Assembly (NCBI GenBank): GCA_963170055.1
Contig: CAUJGJ010000093.1
Location: forward strand, 1,388,001 to 1,452,000
Direction: 5' to 3'
Source of the DNA: Halisarca cf. caerulea
Lineage: Eukaryota; Porifera; Demospongiae; Chondrillida; Halisarcidae
Length of the DNA stretch: 64,000 nucleotides
Of this stretch, positions 25,245 through 37,800 are shown piece after piece. The notes beneath the pieces are model-generated. The model was not told the origin of the DNA and made no database searches. It saw only the letters and a program-made list of their open reading frames with translations. Both the position numbers and the translations under genes were made by a program. Position 1 is the first letter of the stretch. The number at the start of each line of letters is the position of its first letter.

Positions 25245-25689
25245 ACTCTTATAGCTGTGCACTACATACATACATGTAATTTTTCTCCACTATTGTGCTT
25301 AATAGGGCAATAAGCATTGAATAAGAGTTACAAGCTTACTAGTAAACTTTGTTTGCATATTATCACAGCCCACATAGTATGGTTGCATTACAGATTATAC
25401 AATTATTATTTGAGAAAAGGTTTGAACTGCTAGGTATATAGCATTGTAGTCAATGATCTTAATGGAAATCACTAGCCAAAAGAGATTATTAACACCAAAC
25501 GTTCCGGCAGCCAACTACTACCTTCATCAGTGGTATGATACAAGAGACAGTGCCTGGGCTTAAATAGTGGTGTGTGATAGTTGTTGATGCGAGGTGATGA
25601 ATAATATTAACTACGTGGGTGATGAATACAGTCAATTGAGATTGTGAGTGAGTGATGTTGAAAAAAAGAAATAATATAGGTTTGCATCA
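25245..25689. other. COIL 3' flank, nothing further recognised
   Basis: Probable COIL 3' untranslated region and flank; no canonical AATAAA close to the stop was identified. Confidence 0.5.
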
Positions 25690-27046
25690 AAGTTTTTTTT
25701 TTATACCATCTTTGTTGGGATCTCCTTAATTTGGGAGAGGAGGCCATGGTCATCTCTTTGGAGACCCAAATACATGCACCAGCTAAAAGTGATTGGCGAA
25801 CCTCTTCACCATCTGCACTCTCACGATGCAATTACCATTCTACACCACTCATTTGCTGTGCCAAATTCTCCATGTTTTGCGGACTTCCCCAGCATTCCTG
25901 TCTCCTCTACTGCTCTCTTGGGACAATTTACTGATATCCATTGTTTCAAGAATCACCAACATAAATTTTCTTCCTGGTGATCCCTCCTGGCTGCAGGCAT
26001 CCCTCCCTGTCAGGTCTGGTGGTCTGGGCATCCGGAGTGCCTCTCGATCATCTTGCCCCTTCTGCTTTTTTAGCCTCGGCTGATGGAGCCTCCTCATGTA
26101 TGCACGAGCTACTATACCTGATCACCTGTCCACAGCCATTTACCCAGAAAGGGACTCTGCTCTGTATGCATGGAGACAGGACCTTCCACCTGACGTATCA
26201 GAGCCTACAACCTCTAGTCATCAGAAAATATGGGATAAGCCCAGAGTTGAATCGTTATTCAACTCTCTCCTTGCAGCATGCAGTGAAGAAGAAGGAAAAG
26301 CCAGGTTTCTGGCTGCTAGCTCCAGGGAATCTGGTGCTTGGCTCAATGCCCCACCAATCTCATTCCTTGGCCTTCGAATGTCCAAGAACACCATTCAAGT
26401 TGCCACAGCCCTGAGAGTGGCGGCCCCAATCTGTCAACCCCATACGTGCACTCATTGTGGTAAACATGTGGATTGCTTTGCCAGGCATATGGCCTCAGTT
26501 GTAGGTTCAGCCAAGGTAGGTTGCCGAGACACAATTCCATCAATAACATCATATACCACTCCCTCGAAGCTGCTAAGATTCCCAAAAGACTGGAACCATC
26601 TGGTCTTTGTCGCTCTGACGGGAACCGACCAGATGGCATTACCATGGTCCCTTGCAATTGGTCCCAGGGCAAGTACCTTGTCTGGGATGCCACTTGTGGA
26701 CACGTATTGTCAATCACACCAGCACAGAGCCTCACATGCAAGTCCCAGGGGGTGCAGCAACTCATGCCGATCGAGGTGGAAAAGACAAGGAAGTATGCCC
26801 ACCTGGACCCCATGTACCAGTTCCAACCTGTCGCTGTCCAAACCAGTGGTACAGTGGGTCCCACCTCGATCTGCCTCATTCTTGAGGGAACTTGGCAAAT
26901 TAACGCATGAAGATGGCTACTGGGGAACCAAGATCATACATTTTCCTCCTTCAAAGGATCTCAGTGGCCATCCATGCAGGTGGGCAATGCCACCTCAGTG
27001 CTTGGGTCCCTCCCAGCTACCTCTGCTGATGAGGACTTCTTAATTT
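25690..27046 (+). pseudogene. 3' end of a non-LTR retrotransposon ORF2: RT thumb, zinc knuckle, restriction-like endonuclease
   Basis: Three reading frames must be followed in turn, so the copy has at least four frameshifts. In order: RT tail ('LHSHDAITILHHSFAVPN', 'LPVRSGGLGIRSA', 'LAPSAFLASADGASS'); a conserved block 'FLAASSRESGAWLNAPPIS'; a zinc knuckle C-x2-C-G...H...L-S-C; then 'GLCRSDGNRPDGITMVP', 'VWDATCGHVLSI' and 'EVEKTRKYAHL'. The RPD...WDxT...K..KY spacing matches a PD-(D/E)xK restriction-like endonuclease located C-terminal to the RT, as in R2/NeSL/Hero-type elements. A final block 'FLRELGKLTHEDGYWGTK' follows. No RT catalytic region is present, so the copy is 5'-truncated, as is usual for target-primed insertion. 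Exact clade is not assigned. Confidence 0.8.
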
Positions 27047-28358
27047 TAGTTCTGTAGTTTTCTTTCGAGTTGTATTTAGCTGTATCTGTATTAATTTTGT
27101 ATTTGTAGCTAATTGTAAGTGTAGTAGAGTATTGTTAGTAATAACAATAATTATCTGTATCTTGTGTTTTAATTTAATTAGTATAAATTATTTTAATTTT
27201 TAATATAATTATATTAATATTAATATATCCAAAATACATATAATTATGCATTGATCAGCAAGTGATCACATGCAGGGTTTGTATTCGATACCATTTGCAT
27301 CCCATATAGGTGTATTCATGCCAAACCAAGCACAATCTAGCTTCCATTGACTTGTATGTACTAGTATACATAACCCTTCATCTCTTAGGTGGTGCACATG
27401 CAGTATGAATTTTCTCATATTTATGGTAAAGCCTCTCCAGACTAACCCTCCTGCATGCATGAATGTTTTCTCAAATCTTACATGTTCACAAGAATCTTCA
27501 TAATCTGGAAACCTCCACAAAATGTAAAATTAATTGGTCTCAGCATGCAGTACTTGGTTGCTTAGAGGAGTTTTGTTGCATAATGACTATAATACAGAGC
27601 ACAATTTCTCTAGCATACTGTACAATGAACAAAAATAAGGTTGCGATGATCCATACTGCTAGAATACATTCCAGTGAATGAATAAACTAGCACTCAGATA
27701 GCATCACTGTGATGTAGCAATGCTTACTCTCTTTTGAATAAAAAATATGTAGCTCCTCATCCTACCTGAGTTGGTTGTATACATATATGGCCAGTATGAT
27801 ATAAAGAAGTTTCAATTATAATAGGCATGAACTCAAATTGACACAGTACATATGCCGATGAATGAACACAACTAACACAATGTAAATCACTGTGGGAACA
27901 TAAGTTTACACCAAACAATGTCAAGAAGCAAATGACAACCACCCTCTTGATGCGATTGGAGAAATCATAGATTATCTTGGGGTTCAATTTTCTAAATATT
28001 TGAAAGAATAGAAAAAATCATACTACAGTACAAACACTCACATACATACAGTACATGTGGCAAAGCTAGCCTATGAAGTTCGAACATTCTAATTTTTACA
28101 ATACAACCCGTAGCAGTCATACAAAAAACTTGTATATGATGTATATGCACAGTGCACAAATAAAATAAGACAAATGTCCGATCATAATGGGACTTGGTCG
28201 GTCAGTTTTGCTGTTGGTCGAACCTATATATCTACTGTGATATTTCAGCCCTAGGCATAGTTGTAGTCAATTCTAAAATAATCACTAACTTTGAATTTCA
28301 GCTTCAATTCGATCACCATCCTGCTAAAATGTAGATAGATACGCTTCAGTGACATGTA
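27047..28358. other. Intergenic, nothing recognised
   Basis: AT-rich DNA with scattered short open frames. A candidate splice-bounded frame at about 27770-27890 on the minus strand has no family match and the wrong phase for MRPS35. Confidence 0.5.
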
Positions 28359-29692
28359 CAGTACTTTTCATAATAAACTGGACGATGTCAGGCGCTCCAA
28401 CCGGCAGTCGCATAGTGGGCAGTCAACGCTCAGTAGGCGGTCACATAGGGGTCAATGGGCGGTCACTTCCGAGCAGTTGCAAAGTGGACAGAATTACATC
28501 ATAAACATTGCCCAAGTGTCTTGAATTTTTCGCAAAGTTTATATGAGAAGTCCTCAAAATTGTCTGCAGCTACGTAGCGCAAGTTGTTCTAATTGTGAAA
28601 GTAGGCATACGCAAGTATGTTATGTCCCAATCCAGCCAAAAGCGCAGCGTTATCTGACTTCACCAAATGAATTTCGTTATAGTGGGCAACGCGTGGGTTT
28701 GTCACACGCCTATAGTTTGTTTTGGTGATGATATCATTTGCAAGCGGGACATATACGTGAGTATACGAGGAAGATGTTCACGGAACATGTGACAACACGT
28801 GACTTAGCCTGGAAAGACAGTTCTGTTCGACAAGAAAACTTTATCGAAAAAGGCGGTGGTAGAAATCTCGGCTTTTAGCTTTAAAACTTTGATATGTTGT
28901 TACCAAAGGACCAAACCCTCAGAATCGAATCTTGGGGTAATGTGCATTGCTCCGTTCGGTTTATGTCCAACATCTTATAGCTTCGAACCTTGTTTTTGGG
29001 CAAAAACCCCTGGACATAACAGCTGTGGAGTGTAGGATCATCGCCGTGGAGGATTTTCAATCTGTGCTTTCTGTTAAACCTACTTTTGTGTCCAAAAGCC
29101 GAGATCCTAACCACCGCCTTTTTGCATTTTGAAATATTTCCGTATGGTGTAAAGAAAACTGGCCACACGCAACTCGCAGAAGTTAGAACTAGCTTTTGTC
29201 GCTTTCGAAGCCAAGTGTATATATGTCAGATGCCATCTTAGCTATTTTCAAAAAATCTGCTTACATTTGAACGAAGATCGAAGTAAAAATTTATAGTACC
29301 TCGAAGACGTCCGCCATTTTGTTTTATGTCCAGAAATCGGACATAACATACCTGCGTAAAGGGCGTAAACTATCCAGAAGCGTCCACTGATGATTTACGC
29401 CGAAAGTTCAACTGCTCGAAAGTTACCAGCGGCAGCGATGGTTTCATATTTGAAACACACACTTGCTCATGATGAAAGGTGAAGCTACTGACCGACCAAT
29501 AATCTTGACAGAAGAAAAATATGCTGTTACAAAGTTGAAAGTCGCCTGCTGTGAGAACGTTACGCATAGGGACTTGAGAGACTCGCCAGCCAAAAACTTA
29601 ACCTGGTCGGGAAGCGATCATTGCCCAGACAGACAGTGGATGCTCAACAGTCTGACTGCTGGTCATCGTCCAGTATATTATGAAAAGCACCG
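28359..29692. mobile_element. 1.33-kb TA-flanked terminal-inverted-repeat element
   Basis: The left end is TA|CAGTACTTTTCATAATAAAC then TGGACGATG; the right end is the inverse, ...CATCGTCCAGTATATTATGA then AAAGCACCG|TA. The ends match those of the 390-bp element at 59781-60170, so both belong to one family of very different lengths. Short open frames near 28881-29168 were not recognised as a transposase. Confidence 0.8.
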
Positions 29693-30095
29693 TATACGTA
29701 GGCATCATCATGACATCATTGGAATAAAATGGAGGATGAGCGTTGCGGCATGTATGTTATGGTCTAAATTTTGATATTTGCATGGTTCACTACGAGTGCA
29801 AATACTCCAAAGTGCCAGAAATCCAGTTTTATGAAAGCATTAGAGATTAAGAATATATCCTGAGACTTGAAAATCTAGGAAAACAGGAATTCTTAATTCT
29901 TGCTACAGAGTACTACAGAATTTGTCTGGACAAAATGTCCACACACCTTTTAAGTTATCCGGCCATCAAGCATTTTACATGGAAAATGACCGATGGCCGA
30001 CCGTTATTTTGTGCACTGCATGCAGGAATAAAATATAGTCTAAAACATAAAAATCACAAATGATTGATTATGGACACATTTAGATCACACGTAAA
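29693..30095. other. Downstream flank of MRPS35, nothing recognised
   Basis: Contains only short open frames. It may include the MRPS35 3' untranslated region. A CATTTTACATGG-type hairpin near 29960 is too short to call. Confidence 0.4.
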
Positions 30096-30299
30096 TCAAT
30101 CATTTGCCAAACTCACATGTGACTCGAGGTACAGGACCTTCAACAAATAGATAAGGTAATCCTTATTTTGTTGCCTTGTTGGACAGCGATCACTGGCTAT
30201 TGTCAAAATGTTGGTTGTCTTATCATAGCGCTCACCAAGCAAATCAATCATCTTCTGTCTGGCTTGACCATCTCTGAAGGCAACTTGTGAAAGGTCAAC
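30096..30299 (-). CDS. MRPS35: MRPS35 exon 6: most conserved C-terminal block
   Basis: Encodes '[20 protein letters not shown]' onwards through '[17 protein letters not shown]', ending '[13 protein letters not shown]' and stop. A GTGAGT donor lies after 'LESH' (30117), so a further tail exon downstream is possible; none was recognised before COIL. Confidence 0.8.
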   Translation of the reverse strand, partial: VDLSQVAFRDGQARQKMIDLLGERYDKTTNILTIASDRCPTRQQNKDYLIYLLKVLYLESHVSLAND

Positions 30300-31773
30300 C
30301 TGAGACAGCCCATTGGTAGGATACACTGTAAGCATAACATTTTATACACAACATGTTTAAAATTAAAAAAAAAAGGAATAAGATGTAGGGAAGACAATCA
30401 ACTGAAAATATTACAGAAACAAGATAGGGATATTTGTCATCAGGCTAAGCATACTTGGTATACTAGCATACTAATACAATTCCGCAAACCAAGAATCATT
30501 CATGACACTACAGCTAGCAGATCGAGAAATGTTAAATGTTAACAGTGAATGGTAAAGGGCTAACTGAGAAATGACAAACACTGACCAAGAGGTGTAAACT
30601 GCTAAACAGAGACTATAAAATCGAGCTTTAAATAGCGTTTGTTGTATGGTTGGGCAATAGATCAAAGGGACTGACAGGGCAGTATTTTTTGTTGTTGCCC
30701 TATTTGCGGCTAGAACTGACCACAAACAGGGCAATAACCAAGAAGACCCCTGAGCTACTACTCACTTTTGCCCTGTTTACTAAGTCAAACGTTGAAAAGT
30801 TTAAAACAAAAGAACGAATGAAACTTGCTTCCTTCGATAACATTGCCAATTCTAGTGCCCAGCAAAACACTTCACTGCTATGGAAATTCGATTAGGAATC
30901 AATGTCAAAAGTTTTAAAACAAAAGAACAAATCACTTCTGTTGGCAACGACGCTATTTCTTGTGCATTAAAATTAAGCGCTCACAACAAGCTAGTTATTG
31001 TATGGCTAGCTGGGCATTGGGTCTTTATCGCACTCACCCTCGGGCAATAAATACACTAAAGCCCAGCTAGCCATACAATAACTATTACATAAGGCAGTAC
31101 GTTGTTAAAATCTACTTCGTAGTCTTTTGGTGGTGACTCTGAGGTACTGGAAACAACAGATCGTTTCACTTTTTCGGAGTCAGATTACTCGTATGAAAAT
31201 ATCGTGTGTGAGCTTGGACATAAAGAGAAGATTGTTCTGAAGAAGACGGTTTACACAGTTGTAGTAAAAAGAAGTACAAGGAGCACAGGATGATCGGACG
31301 TTTACTTACAAGAATCTGAAAAACTGCCAAAGTTTACAACAGAAGCATTAGTGGAAGCGAATGTACCCAAAATCGTCACGAATGAACAAGATCTAAGGGT
31401 CGTAAGGGAAGTGAATACTATATGTGCAGTATTCCGCGAAACTGAAGCACTAACTGGAAATTGTCAAAGTGCCAATGGCGCTAAAGTAAATGCTGCTTAA
31501 CTGCCGCAATAAACCGGAAACAGAAACGACAAATGCCAACAGCTATTAGCATTACCTTTTTATCGATTCGTACTGTATATATGGTACGTACTTCCCATAG
31601 TAACTTCAACAATTCTTAATGACATATGGCAAACAAATGCGAAATGAACAAGCAAGCTAACCCTTGAACCAGAATGAACGAAGCGTGAATGAAGGATTGA
31701 ATAAACCCTGATCGAATGATGAATAAAATGAACAGTCAATGTCATAATTGCCATGGGAACTACCGTGCACCTG

Positions 31774-31832
<59 letters not shown>

Positions 31833-34800
31833 ACACACACAAAAGAACACATACAGTACACACATATGGTCCTTACTGATATCTTAACTTTTCGTGAATT
31901 AGGATGCCTTGGAGAGTTGGCCGGGAATACATAATTTTGTGTGTGGACACTCATCTTTGGAGATGGAAGGGTCTTCGCCCATTGAGTACACAGTGCTGAA
32001 ATTAAACAAAAGTAACATTGTGACAAGAACAATATGGCAATAATCACATCATGACTCATTCGTGGGTAGTGGAGGGGCTACCCACAAGATATATACTGTA
32101 TTTTCTCTAAAAAATTGGCATTCTTACTAATTGTCAGCAGGAGATTTTTTTCTTTCTATTCTTACTCAATGTAAAGCTGCCTAATAGCCTACTATTCTAA
32201 TTTCCGACATTTTGACTCTATATAATAAATGTCTCACATCGGGAGTAATATTCATCATCCAAACCACATACTTGACTCTCAGTGTGCACAAGATTAAACA
32301 TACGTCTGTAGCCCTTTCAACATAGATACTCGACAGTATCAGCATTGAAGGTCTCAAAGGAGTTAGACATGGATTCTGTGTGAGACAGTATCCTTGGTTG
32401 CTAACCACTTTAGACAAACAGAGTCTTCTCCGTGTTCTTGTACTCAAAAATCCCAGTTAATGTGAAAAACGTAAATTGCTGTTTGCACACATAACCTGAA
32501 AAACAGCCATTTAAACAGACCTCTAAATATTTGGTAGCTATCCTATTCATAAATTTGTCTAATTATTCTATAATTTCATCAACATCGCCCATTTTGCTCA
32601 AAGATATTCTATTCTAAGCAGATAATGAAAATTTTCCCTGCATGAAGGGTGCCGAACTTTTAGAGACAATAAGGTAAACAACATGTCAATAGCAAAGCCA
32701 ACAAGGTTCCCATGTGAAGTAATAAATCTCCACCTATAACAGAGTCATTTGGTATTGACTAGTTTAGCAATGGGAAAGGTAGACACTCGGGATGAACGGC
32801 TTTGCCAGATGGAAACATGGTCGAACAATGAATGAATAAGCCAAAAAGCAGTGGATGCAATGTCAATGTCGTACCCACAATGAATAGGAACGTACATACC
32901 GTATTTGTTCGAATAGAAGCCCCGGCCTCTATTTCCATCTGGAAGGTTTTGACCCGGCCTCTATTCAAGCCCGGTTTCTATTTCATAGGTACAGAAAATA
33001 ATAATAGGGAAATGGCTACTAATAGACCATTGTGCACTTTCGAAAAGGAAAGCATCGTTAGAGAGCACTGCATGTACAAGTCTGTTTGGACATCCTTTGT
33101 TATAGAAAAGAACTTCAGGTGAGAACAGAGAACGACCAGCACTCTTGCCCGTATAAATAGAGGACGATGTTGGCCGCTCCTTTGTTTTTCCGCACACTCT
33201 ATCGCTTTGAACTTGAATTTGATGTCATGTGGCTTTCTCTTTGACATAGCTGACCTTCTCTTAATCATAGATACTCCTTGGTGACATTCGTATCCGAAAA
33301 CCATACCCGAAGTGGAAATGACCATTCGTTATATTGCAGGAGAACCCGGCGTGTATTCGAACCCAGCTTCTATTCAAGCCCTGGCTTCTATTAAAGAAAC
33401 ATTTAGCTGACACCCGGCTTCTATTCCAGCCCCGGCCTCTATTTGAGCCTGACTTATATTCGAACAAATACGGTATATTCAAACAATCAAGACCTGAAAA
33501 AAGAACTTCATATTTAAGTATGTACGTAGATTCATCAATAGGAAACATGTTAGGCAAAAAGTTTACAGTCACCAGATGTTAGAAGGAAAACTTCCAGAAC
33601 AACCGCACCAAGATCAGTTCAGATAATCCATTTTATATGATGCAGGTAACCAGAGACAACAAACTAAGCACAAGCAGGCTACTTCCGTTTCTTATCCCAA
33701 GAAAGCTATTATCTTCCATAAAAAAGGTGAATACCATATATTCTCTAAAAATTCGGCACTCCATAATTTCGTCACCCATAGTTTTGTGTTGAAAATATCT
33801 CTAAAATTTGACGAAATGGCCATTTTCTAAAACTTCGTCATGTTCTCCAATATTTCGGCGTCCAAATTTCTAGTCTAAGATTAGGACTGTAAAATTGAAT
33901 TTTAAGTTTTTTTTATTTCTTACGGTGGTTCTTTCTGTTCTTTGGATGGAGTATTCGCTGTTTTCGCTCAGCAAGTATAGGCCTACCATCGAGTGTGGTT
34001 GAAAAAATGGCGGCTACGTGACGAGCTATCCCCTCCAAATTGCAAACCATGCACCAAAGAGCTAAGAAATGCATTTTAGCGTTCTTTTCACGACTTTTTG
34101 GGGTTATTTAAATCACTATAGGTACATATAATAGCCAAACTCTACAATTTTGTCAGCTCTCTAAGTATTCGTCGCTCAACTCTAAGGTTTCGTCAGCCTT
34201 TCTCATAGGTGGGAAAACAACTCTAAATTCTCTCATCAGACGAAATTTTTGTGAAACTAGATGTGACGAATTTTTAGAGAATATACGGTAAGTTGAACTG
34301 CTACACTGGCACCAAAAACTTTGAGGAAGTTTGAAATAGAACAGGGCATTCTGTGTTGTCCCTTTGGAAGGAACAGGAACATTCAACCTGCGTAGCAGAC
34401 AGTAGCAATGCAAAGATTTACAAGTCGACCCAGTGCATGGACATTGTCAATTCTAAATTTCATCGTACAAATCACATACTACCTCCAGAAAAGCCTTGGA
34501 GATACATGGTAAAGAAAGGTAAAATCAGGACACTCCAACGTATACCCGTAAAACAGCACAAATGGCTACTACAGTTACAATGCGGTTCTTAGGAGAATCT
34601 CTCAGGAAAATAGACAAAATTGGGAAGAAATATGTGGATCTGTAGATAGAAAACTTCTCATATTACAGTAGATACCAAAGGCAGGGTGTATCCTTGAGAC
34701 TCATTAGACCACATTAGCTGAAAACCACAAGAGAAAAATCTGATTTGAAAAATTCAAGGTGCTCCACTTGATTAATCACCTGGATGATTTCTTCACAGTA

Positions 34801-37800
34801 AGCAGTACTGACAGATTCAAATTGCCATTTCACTAACTTTTCATGGGTTTTTAAGGTACTGTCAATTTACTAGCCCAGTGGGGATTATAACAGTCGGCTA
34901 TCAGCCAAATACCAAACAGTCACAAAATGGCCGCACTAAAAATATTTAGCCTCATATAGTGGCTGGTCGAGATTTGTGTCGTTTGATTTGGAACTGGCAA
35001 GAATCCTGAGTCCTTTTTACATCCGCAAAAGCTATAATTTGCAGTTAATATATCAACTGAGCAATTTTACATTTGAGCTCTTTAGGTTCTTGCAACATAA
35101 TGCTGATTGTAAATAAGCTATAAGAAAAGTGGTCATTTTGTTACTATAAATAGTAGCATTCTTTAACCTCATAACAATAAACACAGCCCTCCTACAGAAC
35201 TACTGATTCTACAAATGTCAGAACTACAGACTTTTAAAGGTTTTAAAGAGCATTGATGAATATTTTGGCTCTTACAAAGTTGGACTCGGATTAAAATTAT
35301 AAAACGTGGTTTGTTTTTGTTATCTGAGTTCAGCACACATCATTCTAGTGAACAAATGATTGTACAGTCAAACCTCCTTTAACATGAAACTCAGTGTACT
35401 GCCCAGAAATTTCATCTTAAAAAAGTATTTCGTGTAAACGTGTTATGCTTGTACTTGCACTTGCATGGACTTAGCTAGCATTTTGTGTTAAAAGATGCTT
35501 CATGTTAAGCAGTTTCATGTTAATGATGTTCAACTATATTCACATGATGCTATGAGCTATGAACTCTTGATAATTAAAGTATGCCAGAATTACATGTCAG
35601 TCCACGTCCGAACAAATGCAGTTTTGATCTGACCTACCTATATATTTTCACATCAAGTCTGAAAAATTATAATCTGCACTGTTAGCCAAACATAAACACC
35701 TAAATCCAGAAATAAATTTGATCCAGATGATAGAAAATAGTCAGACCACCAATTGTAAATAACATCCAATCATTAAAAACTGGCCCCTTCTAAAGGGACA
35801 ACACAGAATACTTGCATTTGGCAAGAGAAAGGTGTCCAGCAAGTTGCACATACGGTATGTGTCATTAAAAAGTTCTCGTATCGTAATCGTAGTACGACTA
35901 ATTACAAGCGTAATACGATCAAATTACGAGCGTAGTACGAATACGATCGTATAAAAAATACGATCGCACTAAGAGAAAATCAAGTATTATTGCTCTCTTA
36001 AGAAAATTATTCCCAAATCGCAGTAGTCAATACCAGTGATTGCTCGTGCCGCCATCTTTTTCGACTGCAGCTAGTGCGCACATTCAGAGCAGGTCCTGTG
36101 CGTGTGGAAACAATGAACAAAATCGATCAAATATAGCACTAAAACACTAATGTCGATGCTTCTGTTCATCTAGAACACTCTGAAAACTGTGCTGACAGAT
36201 ATCGCGGAGATTCGCTGCATTCTTCTTTAACTGCAAGGATTTTGCATTTGCTATACTTCGCACTCGAAAAAGAACGCAGCACTGCACAGTTTATCAATAG
36301 CGAATATCGACAATGACTGCCAGGACAGTTCTCAGAGTGTCTTAGGCAAGCATCCACAAATATGAAGCATTGCTTTCTTCACATAACCTCACAAAATCGA
36401 CCTTTTTATCCGAAATACGATCATTACGATGAAACTTACGGTTGTACAAGATCCAGTTTACGATTGCAATAGGACCTAACTACGATTGTAATACGACACA
36501 AATATGATGGTAATACAATGCAAATATGATCGTAATACGATGTATACATGATCGTAATACGATATGATTACGTTACAATACGAGAACTTTTTAATGACGC
36601 GTACCGTAGCAATACTTACAAAACAGATGAAAAATACCCCACACCCTCCATTACTTTGGTTTTGAAAATGGATCTTAAGCATTCTAACAACACAGGCACC
36701 ATCGCTGAGAAAAAGTATGCAACATGCGTACATAAGCTTGAGTACAATTAAATATTTCACTCCCAAGCTCTGAAAAAGGAGTGACTACTGCATTATGGCT
36801 TGGAAGAAGAGTGAAGAAGTGATGTATACAAAAGGTACACATGCCCACCTTAGGAAGAGGTTGATCAACCTACTGGAGGCTCAGTACATGACCATAAATT
36901 TGTCTGTGAATAGAATAGGCACTGTGGATATGTACAGCACAAACGTATAAAACTTAGTGAGTACAATAGCCAGAGAAAAAATTGACATACGTATTTAAGT
37001 GATGAATGAGATAATACTGTGCATATACGTATAACCAAGTCAGATTGGAAAAGTATGGGTACAAAGATACATACGTACAAGAAATAGCTATTGTGGGAAT
37101 TTTAACTGCTGGAGATTAGGTATGTTGCATGATTGTGGCTTGACAGTTTATTCCAAATTTGGGCAAGCTTGTCTCATACCGTATATCCGGAAATATTGGC
37201 GATCATTAAATTTGGCGATTTGCACAAGATCAGGCTGTACTTTAATATTGGCAGAAATTAAATTTGGCAGTTGCACAGCAAGGACAAAGCACAGTAAGTA
37301 CGTAGGTGTATGCAAATTTGGCGATTTTGATACTGACCGCCAAACCGCCAAATTAAAAATGTCGATATATGGTACATAGTTTAGTGATGTGTAGCTTCAT
37401 GTATACTACTGTTTCATGCCAGACAGTCAGACAATATACAGTCAGGCAGTCAATATACAGTACATCCATGGAAATTGAGGGTCCTAATATAGAATGGAAT
37501 AGTTTGTGATGAGTGGAGGATGTCTACTTACACATTGTAAGAGTGTAAATTCAACATACGTACGCTTTAGAGCTTCACAATGCTTGTCGATTCCTGTTGG
37601 GCTCAGGTGAAAAAAGTTGGGGATCTACAGTACATGAGAGAGGGCACAGAACACACTGTAATACTACATCCCATAAAGTGTTACAAACACTACAGAAGTG
37701 ACCAAAATCAAGCAGTCATGTTTAGTACATACGTACTAGATGTTGATGGTAGGCACATCCTAGTGCATGAATATACTGTAATGTAGACATAAACAAGCAT

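Noticed and set aside
27770..27890. Splice-bounded open frame considered as the MRPS35 tail exon
   Set aside because: Its open frame has the wrong phase relative to the last MRPS35 donor and no similarity to the family tail.
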